A stretch of 9,485 nucleotides of DNA. Source: Clostridiales bacterium. Its GTDB lineage: Bacteria; Bacillota; Clostridia; Oscillospirales; CAG-272. The position numbers and the translations under genes were made by a program. This document shows positions 1 through 5,727 of this stretch, one piece after another. How positions within the stretch are numbered: position 1 is the first letter of the stretch; each line of letters begins with the position of its first letter. The notes beneath the pieces are model-generated. The model saw only the letters and a list, made by a program, of their open reading frames with translations, searched no databases and was not told the origin of the DNA. Location: the NCBI GenBank assembly GCA_004554105.1, contig SFNW01000070.1, forward strand, positions 1 to 9,485, written 5' to 3'.

Positions 1-98
1 GTGCCGAAGGTCAGCCCGTTTTTCTTCTGAATCAGCGTGATATTATCGTTGACGGCGTCCAGACGCTCGCCGTCAAAAAGCGGTATATTCGGTGTCAT
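1..98 (-). CDS. trmN6: N-terminus of a TrmN6/YabB-like tRNA methyltransferase (partial)
   Basis: Only the first 32 codons are present; the gene continues past the left edge. The translation opens MTPNIPLFDGERLDAV and ends with IQKKNGLTFG. This resembles the start of the tRNA1(Val) (adenine37-N6)-methyltransferase family (E. coli YfiC, B. subtilis YabB), where a 'GERLD...' stretch and an 'IIQ...FG' stretch precede the SAM-binding motif. The SAM-binding domain itself is outside the window, so the call rests on N-terminal resemblance and gene order: in B. subtilis yabB lies just downstream of holB-yaaT, as here. ATG at 96-98 is the only usable start, because an in-frame TGA lies five codons upstream. 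A GAGG Shine-Dalgarno sits unusually close, about 2 nt before the ATG. No clear promoter is visible between it and the ferredoxin gene, so readthrough is likely. Confidence 0.6.
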   Translation of the reverse strand, partial: MTPNIPLFDGERLDAVNDNITLIQKKNGLTFG

Positions 99-113
99 AT
101 CCTCATGAAATCA

Positions 114-146
114 AGAAGCGGATGCGATAAAATCGGATCCGCTTCT
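114..146 (-). terminator. Hairpin between ferredoxin and trmN6-like gene, possible weak terminator
   Basis: A perfect 10-bp inverted repeat (AGAAGCGGAT at 114-123, ATCCGCTTCT at 137-146) encloses a second short pairing, CGAT with ATCG, separated by a C-C mismatch. Read on the minus strand it follows the ferredoxin stop codon and is trailed by TTGATTTC, a poor U-tract. It ends about 10 nt before the Shine-Dalgarno of the downstream methyltransferase gene. It could be a leaky terminator, a 3'-end stabiliser for the ferredoxin mRNA, or a structure affecting translation of the next gene. The fold is seen in the sequence; the role is inferred. Confidence 0.5.
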
Positions 147-169
147 CTTAAGTATTCGTATGCGCGAAA

Positions 170-340
170 TTATTCGGCAGCAGGCGCGCCTACGGGGCAA
201 ACACCCGCGCAAGCACCGCACTCAACGCACTTATCGGCGTCGATAACCATCTTGCCGTCCTGCTCGCTGATTGCCTCTACGGGGCACTCGGACTCGCAAG
301 CACCGCAAGCAATACATTCATCGGAAATCTTGTATGCCAT
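170..340 (-). CDS. 2[4Fe-4S] clostridial-type ferredoxin
   Basis: A 56-residue protein with two complete cluster-binding motifs: Cys9, Cys12, Cys15 with Cys19-Pro, and Cys38, Cys41, Cys44 with Cys48-Pro. This is the C-x2-C-x2-C-x3-C-P pattern repeated in two homologous halves, and the length matches the family (about 55-60 residues). Such ferredoxins are small cytoplasmic low-potential electron carriers serving pyruvate:ferredoxin oxidoreductase, hydrogenase and similar enzymes in anaerobes. No membrane segment or signal peptide is present. The start is fixed by ATG at 338-340 preceded on the minus strand by GGAGGTG. The gene lies about 77 bp after ricT and has its own promoter (372-399). Its specific redox partner cannot be told from the sequence. 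It sits inside an otherwise holB-ricT-trmN6 type cluster, which could mean co-expression with the Fe-S protein RicT or simple insertion. Confidence 0.96.
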   Translation of the reverse strand: MAYKISDECIACGACESECPVEAISEQDGKMVIDADKCVECGACAGVCPVGAPAAE

Positions 341-371
341 GTTTCTAACACCTCCGTTTAAGATTTATTTC

Positions 372-399
372 ATTGTAGCATAAATTACAGAAAAATCAA
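372..399 (-). promoter_or_regulatory. Sigma-A promoter for the ferredoxin gene
   Basis: On the minus strand a -35 box TTGATT (394-399) and a -10 box TACAAT (372-377) are separated by 16 bp, with an extended -10 TGC just before the -10. The predicted transcription start is near 365, giving a leader of about 25 nt with the GGAGGTG ribosome-binding site. The -35 box begins about 18 bp beyond the ricT stop codon. No terminator lies between ricT and this promoter, so the ferredoxin gene may be transcribed both from here and by readthrough from holB-ricT. Confidence 0.8.
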
Positions 400-416
400 G
401 GGCTATCGAAAAATTT

Positions 417-1412
417 TTAAGGATTATTTTCTTCCTTGTCGGATTCTGCCGTATCTTTGGGTCCTTTGCCGTCTGCGGGAGCGGCTTGCTGCGGCTTTTT
501 CTGATTCTTTAAGAACAGCACGGTGACGTCCTCGCAGGCAAAGACACGCGGCGACTCGGGCTTGTCCTCGAGCCGGACCTTGATCAGACCGGCGAGCGGG
601 CTGGTTTCGACGACGACGCCGTTGCCCGCGCTCGTCTTGACCGTCGCACCCATCGGCGGCGTGCGGCGAATGGCTTCCTCATAGGTTTCGTGCTCGTAGC
701 GCAGGCAGCACATCAGTCTGCCGCAAGCGCCCGAAATCTTTGCGGAGTTGAGCGAGAAATTCTGCTCCTTTGCCATCTTAATGGAAACCTGCGCAAAATC
801 GGAGAGAAACGTGCTGCAGCAGAAGACTCTGCCGCAGACGCCAAGCCCGCCGCAGAGTTTTGCCTCGTCGCGAATGCCGATTTGCCGCAGTTCGATGCGC
901 GTGCAGAAGACCGACGCGAGGTCCTTGACAAGGTCGCGGAAGTCGACACGACCGTCCGACGTGAAGTAAAAGAGCAGTTTGGAATTGTCAAAGGTATATT
1001 CCGCGCCGACAAGATTCATGTCGAGCTTGTGCTCGGCAATCTTCTTTTTGCAGATGTCAAACGCCTGTGATTCCTTTTTGCGGTTTTCCTCGGCACGCTT
1101 CAAATCCGCGGGCGTCGCCACGCGGACGACCGGACGGAGCGGCGGCACAATCTCCTTTTCGGAGACGAAGCGGTTTGCCTGCGCGACGGCGGCAAGTTCA
1201 AGACCGCGCGCGGTCTCGACAATAACGCTGTCTCCGACCTTGGCGACGTTTTTATTTGCCGCGAAATAGTACACCTTGCAGCCCTGTTTGAATTTGATGC
1301 CGATGATTTCGACCTGATTTTCGGGCACTGCCGACTGCTTTTCGGCAGTTTCGGGTGCGGCGGCGGGGGCGTCGCCCGCTTTGTCGATATTTTTTTCCGT
1401 ATTGTCAGACAT
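417..1412 (-). CDS. ricT: RicT/YaaT, PSP1-domain Fe-S regulatory protein
   Basis: This 331-residue protein carries the PSP1 C-terminal domain of the YaaT/RicT family. The hallmark cysteine-rich core is clear: Cys187-GG-(x3)-Cys193-GR-(x2)-Cys198-Cys199 (CGGLGVCGRVFCC), then GACGRLMCC with Cys230, Cys235 and Cys236. In B. subtilis RicT joins RicA and RicF in an Fe-S-containing complex that binds RNase Y and steers mRNA maturation, sporulation and competence; that role is family knowledge. The first ~30 residues and the last ~30 (from about 303) are low-complexity, charged and rich in Ala, Glu and Lys. The conserved part spans roughly residues 33-300. ATG at 1410-1412 is preceded by GAGGA at good spacing. 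The gene starts 17 bp after holB stops, the same order as B. subtilis holB-yaaT, so the two are probably co-transcribed. Confidence 0.93.
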   Translation of the reverse strand: MSDNTEKNIDKAGDAPAAAPETAEKQSAVPENQVEIIGIKFKQGCKVYYFAANKNVAKVGDSVIVETARGLELAAVAQANRFVSEKEIVPPLRPVVRVATPADLKRAEENRKKESQAFDICKKKIAEHKLDMNLVGAEYTFDNSKLLFYFTSDGRVDFRDLVKDLASVFCTRIELRQIGIRDEAKLCGGLGVCGRVFCCSTFLSDFAQVSIKMAKEQNFSLNSAKISGACGRLMCCLRYEHETYEEAIRRTPPMGATVKTSAGNGVVVETSPLAGLIKVRLEDKPESPRVFACEDVTVLFLKNQKKPQQAAPADGKGPKDTAESDKEENNP

Positions 1413-1429
1413 ATTATTTCCTCGTTTCG

Positions 1430-2452
1430 TTATTTCGTCATGATAGCCCGCATACCGCCGACGAGCGTTGCCGCCGCAAGGCGGGCGTCCAAATTGAGCC
1501 GCAAGTCGGCAAGCAGACCGTCGATTGCTTCAATCAGTGCGATCGCCTTGGATACCGTGAGTTTCATCGCGTATTCCTCGGCGCGCTCTGCGCTCTCAAA
1601 GAAGAGCAGTGCGCAGGACGGCGCGTTTTTGTAGACCGCAATGTCGCGAAAGGCGCGCTTGAGCATATCGAGAAATTCTAAAAGCGTATTCGCGTCGGTC
1701 GGCACAGCGTCGCAGAGCAAATCAACGCCCGATGCCGCAGGCGCGGTCAGCGCATTCAAAAAGTCTGCAGTCAGCTTCTTCAGCGCCCCGTATTTCTCGG
1801 CGTCCTCGCACAGATACATCGCCTGACCGATGCTGCCGCCTGCGGCGTGCAGAATCGCGTGCAGCTCGTTCGGACTGCTTGCTGCCAGTTCCTTTGCACG
1901 CGGCGAATGCGCAAGCAGATAGGCGCGTATGTCTTCCTCGGGAATCGCCTCGGTATAGAGAATGGGCGCGCGGCTCTTGATGGTGTCGAGCAGATTGCCG
2001 ACATTGGCGCAGAGCAGGAGAAAAACCGCATAATGCGGCGGCTCTTCAAGCATCTTAAGAAAGGCGTTCTGCGCACTCGGATTCATCAGTTCGGCGTCTT
2101 CAATGATGTAGACGCGCTTTTCCAGTTCGTTCGGCGCGATGTAGAGTCCGTTTTTGATTTCGCGGATCAGCCCCACCGAAAACTCTTTTTTGCCTTCTTC
2201 CTTGCGGAGAATGAGGACGTCGGGCGAGAAGCCGCCGAGAATCTTCCGACAGCTGTCGCATTCGCCGCAGGGCAGGGTATGCTTGCTTTTGCAGGCAAGT
2301 GCCGCCGCGATGTTCATCGCCAGCGTCATTTTGCCGCTTCCGTCCCGACCGGCAAGGATATATGCGTGCGGAAATCTGCCTTCCTCGATTTCGAGGGCAA
2401 GGCGGCGTTTCAGCTTTTCGTTTCCGATGACGGCGGGAAAGCAACGGTCCAC
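1430..2452 (-). CDS. holB: DNA polymerase III delta' subunit (clamp loader)
   Basis: A 340-residue AAA+ clamp-loader subunit that, with tau/gamma and delta, loads the beta sliding clamp at replication forks. A Walker A-like loop GRDGSGKM lies at 35-42; the Lys is kept but the usual Thr/Ser after it is Met. A four-cysteine zinc module follows (Cys54, Cys62, Cys65, Cys68), then a degenerate Walker B, VYIIEDAELM (114-123). The conserved QNAFLKMLEEPP segment spans 128-139, and SRA at 160-162 is the remnant of the SRC motif with its arginine finger. The C-terminal ~140 residues are the helical collar part and are less conserved. The start is GTG (2450-2452) with AAGGAG 8 nt upstream; no nearby ATG fits better. 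It is the first gene of the leftward run holB-ricT and has a near-perfect promoter. Confidence 0.93.
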   Translation of the reverse strand: MDRCFPAVIGNEKLKRRLALEIEEGRFPHAYILAGRDGSGKMTLAMNIAAALACKSKHTLPCGECDSCRKILGGFSPDVLILRKEEGKKEFSVGLIREIKNGLYIAPNELEKRVYIIEDAELMNPSAQNAFLKMLEEPPHYAVFLLLCANVGNLLDTIKSRAPILYTEAIPEEDIRAYLLAHSPRAKELAASSPNELHAILHAAGGSIGQAMYLCEDAEKYGALKKLTADFLNALTAPAASGVDLLCDAVPTDANTLLEFLDMLKRAFRDIAVYKNAPSCALLFFESAERAEEYAMKLTVSKAIALIEAIDGLLADLRLNLDARLAAATLVGGMRAIMTK

Positions 2453-2481
2453 GGCGAAGACTCCTTTGGAATAATAATTAA

Positions 2482-2510
2482 ATTATAGCAAAAGTACGCC
2501 GCGATGTCAA
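2482..2510 (-). promoter_or_regulatory. Consensus sigma-A promoter for holB-ricT
   Basis: On the minus strand the boxes are exact consensus: TTGACA at 2505-2510, 17-bp spacer, TATAAT at 2482-2487, with an extended -10 TGC. The predicted start near 2475 gives a leader of about 22 nt to the GTG start codon of holB, including the AAGGAG site. Its -35 box lies about 29 bp from the -35 box of the divergent SRP RNA promoter. Confidence 0.9.
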
Positions 2511-2539
2511 ATGTATTTTAAGGAATTCGGCTTTGGGTA

Positions 2540-2568
2540 TTGCAAAATCCGAAAAAATCTGCTATACT
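2540..2568 (+). promoter_or_regulatory. Sigma-A promoter for the SRP RNA gene
   Basis: A -35 box TTGCAA (2540-2545), a 17-bp spacer and a -10 box TATACT (2563-2568) with extended TGC just upstream. The predicted start falls around 2574-2577, about 15 nt before the helix that defines the mature RNA ends. That leaves a short 5' extension containing the palindrome CGAATATTCG (2580-2589), consistent with 5' processing of the precursor. Transcription of dnaX-ybaB-recR may also come from here by readthrough. Confidence 0.8.
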
Positions 2569-2590
2569 CTTTAGCGAATCGAATATTCGG

Positions 2591-2884
2591 TCGCGTAATA
2601 AGGTCATACCAGCCGGGGGAGTAGCGGTCCTCTGTACTCAAAATCCGCTGCAGTGAGGGTAGATTCCCGTTCTGAGGGCATCGGCGGTGCGGTCTGCGCC
2701 GTATTTGACCGCGTTGACGGATGGGTCCTGCGCAATCAATGGCTGTGAACCATGTCAGGTGGGGAACCAAGCAGCATTAAGCAGTATGTTTGATGTGCCG
2801 CGGGGAAGCCTGTCCCGAGCGGGATATGCGGTTAACGCGTATCGGCGTTTGCACGATTTTCGGGTGTATGGCCTTATTATGCGA
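2591..2884 (+). ncRNA. ffs: Large bacterial signal recognition particle RNA (scRNA/4.5S-type with Alu domain)
   Basis: This is the RNA scaffold of the signal recognition particle, which with Ffh targets nascent membrane and secreted proteins. The S-domain core reads GAACCATGTCAGG (2748-2759) and AAGCAGCATTAAG (2769-2781) around a GGAA tetraloop (2763-2766), the universally conserved Ffh-binding hairpin. Downstream, GTGCCGCGGGGAAGCCTG and CCGAGC match the B. subtilis scRNA order. The Alu domain is visible at 2615-2675 (GTAGCGGTCC, CTGTACTC, ATCCGCTGCAG, GATTCCCG). The ends pair: TCGCGTAATAAGGTCATACC at 2591-2610 with GGTGTATGGCCTTATTATGCGA at 2863-2884. Exact mature ends are uncertain by about 10 nt. 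Placement directly upstream of dnaX matches other Firmicutes. The large form with an Alu domain is typical of Gram-positive bacteria. Confidence 0.94.
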
Positions 2885-2897
2885 CTGAACGGACGGG

Positions 2898-2931
2898 GCG
2901 AGGCAAATGATTTGCCCTCGCTTCATTTTTT
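2898..2931 (+). terminator. Intrinsic terminator after the SRP RNA
   Basis: The stem GCGAGGCAAA (2898-2907) pairs with TTTGCCCTCGC (2911-2921), with one bulged C, and is followed by TTCATTTTTT (2922-2931). The T-run runs directly into AGGAGG, the ribosome-binding site of dnaX at 2933-2938. This terminator defines the SRP precursor 3' end, and dnaX is expressed only from transcripts that read through it or from an unseen internal promoter. Confidence 0.85.
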
Positions 2932-2948
2932 AGGAGGCGAAGTCGGAA

Positions 2949-4550
2949 ATGTATCAGGCACTGTACAGAAAATGGCGTCCCGCTACGTTTGACGACGTCT
3001 GCGGGCAGGAGCATATCACCGAGATTCTGAAATACGAGACCGCCGAAAACCGCATTTCCCACGCCTATCTATTCTGCGGTCCGCGCGGCACGGGCAAAAC
3101 CTCGTGCGCGAAGATTCTCGCCAAGGCGATTAACTGCCTGTCGCCCGTAAACGGCAATCCCTGCGGCAAATGCGCGGCTTGCCAAAGCATTGAAAGCGAA
3201 AGCACGACCGACGTTCTCGAAATGGACGCGGCATCGAACAACGGCGTCGACGCGGTGCGCGCCATTCGCGACGAGGTCGCCTATACGCCGTCGGGGCTGA
3301 AATACCGCGTGTATATCGTCGACGAGGTGCACATGCTCTCGATTTCGGCGTTCAATGCACTGCTCAAAACGCTTGAAGAACCGCCGGCGCACGTTGTTTT
3401 CATTCTTGCAACCACCGAGCTGCAAAAGCTGCCCGCAACCATCATTTCGCGCTGTCAGCGCTTTGATTTTCGCCGCATTTCGACCGATGCGATTGTCGGA
3501 CGGCTGCGGTATATCGCGGAGCAGGAAAAGATTTCGCTCACCGAGGGGGCGGCACGCATTCTTGCAAAGCACGCAGCGGGCGGTATGCGCGACGCCATCA
3601 GTCTGCTCGATCTTTGCAGCAGCGGCGGCGAGACCTTAGACGAAGCGTATGTGGAAAACGCGCTCGGCATCAGCAGTGCGGAGAGTTTACGCAGCCTCGT
3701 CCGCGCGATTCGCGCACGCGACTATGAGCGGATTTTTGAGTTTGTCCGCACGGTTGCCGAATCCTCGGTTGACCTTGCGGTGTTCTGGCAGGACTTGCTT
3801 TCGCTGTACCGCGATATGCTGGTGACAAAAACCTCGAAGCACCCCGCGCTCTATCTGGACGCAAGCGAGAGCGAACTTGCACAGATTTCCGAGCTTGCCG
3901 CACTCTTTACACCCGAGGAACTGCTGTGTCACCTTCGCCTGTCAGACGATGCGCTGGCACAGATGCAGCGCTCGGGCAGCACCAAGCGTATGATTGCCGA
4001 GATGACACTGCTCAAGCTCTGCGATCCCGCTTTGTCGGACGACCCGTCGGCGCTTCTTGCGCGGATTGCCGCCGCAGAGGAAAAAATTGCGCGGCTTGCG
4101 CTCGGCATTCCCGATGCGCCGAAAGCGGTTTCGACAGAAAAGTCAGAAAAGGTCAAAGAAAAAACGCCGCAAAAGACGGAAGAACCAGCCTCGAAGTCTG
4201 TGCAGAAAGCCGAGATAAAAACCGGGACGCCCGCGACAAAATCCGCGCCGAAGCCGCTGCCGTACTGGCTTGAGCTGGTGGAAGCACTCTCCAAGGAAAA
4301 CCGCAGCGCGATGGGAATGCGCGACGGCTCGCGCGGCTATCTCGATGCGGAAAATGGGCGTGTGCTTGTCCGCTTCGGCGATAAGTTCACGATGAAAATG
4401 ATGTCGGGTGAGACGGCAAAAGCCGCGCTTGCCCTGCAGATTTCGACCCGCGAGGGGAAGAATTACCCGCCGGAGCGTATTGACTATGAATATGTCGAGA
4501 AGACCGAGGGCGGGGACGATTTCTTCGACTCGCTCGACGGCGACGCGTAA
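2949..4550 (+). CDS. dnaX: DNA polymerase III tau/gamma subunit (clamp loader ATPase)
   Basis: A 533-residue AAA+ motor of the clamp loader; tau also links the polymerase cores and the helicase. The N-terminus MYQALYRKWRPATFDDVCGQ is typical of DnaX. Walker A is GPRGTGKT at 44-51, the zinc module uses Cys63, Cys72, Cys75 and Cys78, and EMDAASNNGVD lies at 91-101. Walker B is VYIVDEVHM at 121-129, sensor 1 is ATTE at 154-157, and the SRC arginine-finger motif is at 167-169. Residues about 405-445 form a Lys/Glu/Pro/Thr-rich linker, followed by a small C-terminal domain of about 90 residues. ATG at 2949 follows AGGAGG by about 10 nt. No classic A-AAA-AAG frameshift signal was seen, so a separate gamma form is not predicted. 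Sequence order is SRP RNA, dnaX, ybaB, recR, as in many Firmicutes. Confidence 0.97.
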   Translation: MYQALYRKWRPATFDDVCGQEHITEILKYETAENRISHAYLFCGPRGTGKTSCAKILAKAINCLSPVNGNPCGKCAACQSIESESTTDVLEMDAASNNGVDAVRAIRDEVAYTPSGLKYRVYIVDEVHMLSISAFNALLKTLEEPPAHVVFILATTELQKLPATIISRCQRFDFRRISTDAIVGRLRYIAEQEKISLTEGAARILAKHAAGGMRDAISLLDLCSSGGETLDEAYVENALGISSAESLRSLVRAIRARDYERIFEFVRTVAESSVDLAVFWQDLLSLYRDMLVTKTSKHPALYLDASESELAQISELAALFTPEELLCHLRLSDDALAQMQRSGSTKRMIAEMTLLKLCDPALSDDPSALLARIAAAEEKIARLALGIPDAPKAVSTEKSEKVKEKTPQKTEEPASKSVQKAEIKTGTPATKSAPKPLPYWLELVEALSKENRSAMGMRDGSRGYLDAENGRVLVRFGDKFTMKMMSGETAKAALALQISTREGKNYPPERIDYEYVEKTEGGDDFFDSLDGDA

Positions 4551-4589
4551 ACGCATAAATGCTTATTTTTTACGATAGAGGAGACAACC

Positions 4590-4934
4590 ATGAGAGCAAA
4601 CTATCCGAAGGGACTCGGCGGACCGCAGAACATGAGCGGCATGATGAAGCAGGTGCAGAAGATGCAGGAGGATATGGCTGCGCTGCAGTCGGAGCTTGAG
4701 GAGCGCGAATACGAGGTCAGCGCCGGCGGCGGTATGGTCACGGTGAAGATTAACGGCAAGCGCGAAATCCTGCACATGGATATTCAGCCCGACATCGTCG
4801 ACCCCGACGACATCGAAACGCTTGCGGACGTGATTACCGCCGCGGTCAACGAGGCGATCAAAAAAGTCGACGCCACAAGCGAGAGCGAGATGCAGAAGCT
4901 GACCGGCGGATTGAACATTCCCGGGATTCTGTAA
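4590..4934 (+). CDS. ybaB: YbaB/EbfC family nucleoid-associated DNA-binding protein
   Basis: A 114-residue protein of the usual family length (about 100-115), B. subtilis YaaK in this context. An N-terminal segment rich in Gly and Met (1-20) leads into an amphipathic helix (about 17-40, MKQVQKMQEDMAAL). The signature VSAGGGMVTVKINGKREI (44-61) then marks the beta-sheet core, and a C-terminal helix runs from about 75 to 105. Family members are tweezer-shaped homodimers that bind DNA and influence nucleoid structure and gene expression; the exact job is still loosely defined. ATG at 4590 has GAGGAG about 6 nt upstream. It begins 39 bp after dnaX and ends 24 bp before recR, so the three are probably one transcript; dnaX-ybaB-recR order is widely conserved. 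Confidence 0.95.
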   Translation: MRANYPKGLGGPQNMSGMMKQVQKMQEDMAALQSELEEREYEVSAGGGMVTVKINGKREILHMDIQPDIVDPDDIETLADVITAAVNEAIKKVDATSESEMQKLTGGLNIPGIL

Positions 4935-4958
4935 ACCGTCTTTCGCGAGGGATTTGCC

Positions 4959-5555
4959 ATGACAGAGTATCTTGCCCCGCTTGAAATCTTGATCGAACAG
5001 TTCCGCAAACTCCCCGGCGTCGGCAGAAAAAGCGCAGTCCGCATGGCGTTTGCCGTGCTGGATTTACCCGACGAGGCGGTCGATGGCTTTTCCGCCGCAT
5101 TGCTCGGCGCAAAGCAAAAAATTCGGCACTGCGCGGTCTGTCACAACTTCTCGGTCGACGAAATCTGCCCGATTTGCGCGGACGAAACGCGCGACCGCTC
5201 GCTGATTTGCGTCGTCGAAGATGCCAAGGCGGTGCTGGCCTTTGAGAAAGTACGCGGCTTTCGCGGAACATATCATGTTCTCGGCGGCGTCATTTCGCCG
5301 ATTAACGGCGTCACGCCGGACAAGCTCCATATTGCCGACCTTGTTTCGCGTGTGAAAGAGGGGGTTAAGGAGGTCATCATCGCCACCAATCCGACCGTGG
5401 AGGGCGAGACGACCGCCATGTTTATTTCAAAGTTATTGAAGCCCGAGGGCGTAAAGGTCAGCCGCCTTGCCTACGGTATTCCGGTCGGCGGCGATATCGA
5501 GTATGCCGACGAGGTCACGCTCAACCGCGCCATTGAAGGCAGACAGGCATTTTGA
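4959..5555 (+). CDS. recR: Recombination mediator RecR
   Basis: A 198-residue protein of the usual RecR length. It has an N-terminal helix-hairpin-helix (FRKLPGVGRKSAVRMA, 15-30), a Cys4 zinc finger (Cys58, Cys61, Cys70, Cys73), and a Toprim domain from about 81 (ICVVED with Glu87). The conserved GTYHVLGG (103-110), ISPINGV (112-118) and GGDIEYADEVTL (178-188) segments follow. RecR works with RecO (and RecF) to load RecA on SSB-coated single-stranded DNA at gaps and stalled forks. The start ATG at 4959 follows a GAGGG site. It is the last gene of the dnaX-ybaB-recR run and is closed by a strong terminator. Confidence 0.97.
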   Translation: MTEYLAPLEILIEQFRKLPGVGRKSAVRMAFAVLDLPDEAVDGFSAALLGAKQKIRHCAVCHNFSVDEICPICADETRDRSLICVVEDAKAVLAFEKVRGFRGTYHVLGGVISPINGVTPDKLHIADLVSRVKEGVKEVIIATNPTVEGETTAMFISKLLKPEGVKVSRLAYGIPVGGDIEYADEVTLNRAIEGRQAF

Positions 5556-5564
5556 TAGCAAAAG

Positions 5565-5590
5565 CCGCGCACAACCGTGCGCGGTTTTTT
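5565..5590 (+). terminator. Intrinsic terminator of the dnaX-ybaB-recR operon
   Basis: A perfect 8-bp GC-rich stem, CCGCGCAC (5565-5572) with GTGCGCGG (5577-5584), has an AACC loop and is followed directly by TTTTTT (5585-5590). It begins 9 nt after the recR stop. Upstream A's allow the stem to extend through A-T pairs, so it may also act weakly on the opposite strand. Confidence 0.93.
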
Positions 5591-5611
5591 GAATGAGCCC
5601 GTCCTTTTCGC

Positions 5612-5641
5612 AAAAAGAAAAACCGCCGAAAGGCGGTTTTC
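5612..5641 (-). terminator. Second copy of the tRNA-Ser terminator (bidirectional)
   Basis: The stem CCGCC/GGCGG around a GAAA loop (plus-strand sense) is flanked by AAAAAGAAAA on one side and TTTTCTTTTT on the other. It can therefore terminate transcription in both directions: as a back-up for recR and as the terminator following the truncated tRNA copy on the minus strand. It is identical to the one at 5749-5778. Confidence 0.75.
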
Positions 5642-5645
5642 TTTT

Positions 5646-5674
5646 TGGCGGAGAAGGAGAGATTCGAGACTCTC
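5646..5674 (-). pseudogene. Truncated tRNA-Ser copy (T-arm, acceptor 3' strand and CCA only)
   Basis: Read on the minus strand, this piece repeats the last ~29 nt of the tRNA-Ser gene: GAGAG stem, TCTCGAAT loop, CTCTC stem, CTTCTCC acceptor strand, G73 and CCA. The T-loop has gained one base (TTCGAAT became TCTCGAAT), which spoils a normal 7-nt T-loop. The 5' acceptor strand GGAGAAG, D-arm, anticodon arm and variable arm are absent; two unrelated hairpins lie in their place. It cannot be a working tRNA and is best described as the remnant of a tandem duplication. Confidence 0.75.
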
Positions 5675-5675
5675 A

Positions 5676-5718
5676 GGCATTGCTGCGCAATGCCCCTATC
5701 TGTTGCTTGCGCAACAGA
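5676..5718. repeat. Pair of adjacent perfect palindromic hairpins
   Basis: Hairpin 1 (5676-5694) is GGCATTGC-TGC-GCAATGCC; hairpin 2 (5699-5718) is TCTGTTGC-TTGC-GCAACAGA. Each has a perfect 8-bp stem and a 3-4 nt loop, and both stems end with TTGC/GCAA at the loop, so they look related. They are separated by CCTA. Imperfect inverted flanks are visible: TTCGAGACTCTC at 5663-5674 and GAGGAGACTTCGAA at 5717-5730. Neither hairpin has a U-tract, so they are not terminators. They may be a small dispersed palindromic element. Confidence 0.7.
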
Positions 5719-5727
5719 GGAGACTTC

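Larger units (their letters stand above)
5591..5674. repeat. Direct repeat copy A: tRNA-Ser 3' end plus terminator
   Basis: This 84-nt block recurs at 5728-5810 with a period of 137 bp. The only differences I see are c5609 versus t5746 and one extra G at 5668. The shared unit holds GAATGAGCCCGTCC, the terminator hairpin, the encoded CCA and the T-arm of tRNA-Ser (all read on the minus strand). Confidence 0.9.

Noticed and set aside
2507..2992. Open frames over the SRP RNA (minus 2507-2770, plus 2687-2992)
   Set aside because: They overlap the highly conserved SRP RNA and its promoter or terminator and have no recognisable protein features.
4078..4175. A-rich stretches in dnaX considered as a programmed frameshift site for a gamma form
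   Set aside because: The runs (GAG GAA AAA ATT; GAA AAA ACG) do not fit the X-XXY-YYZ slippery pattern, and no convincing downstream stem was seen.
4551..4589. Possible terminator between dnaX and ybaB (GCATAAATGC followed by T's)
   Set aside because: The inverted repeat has only 4 bp around a 2-nt loop, too small to form a terminator hairpin.
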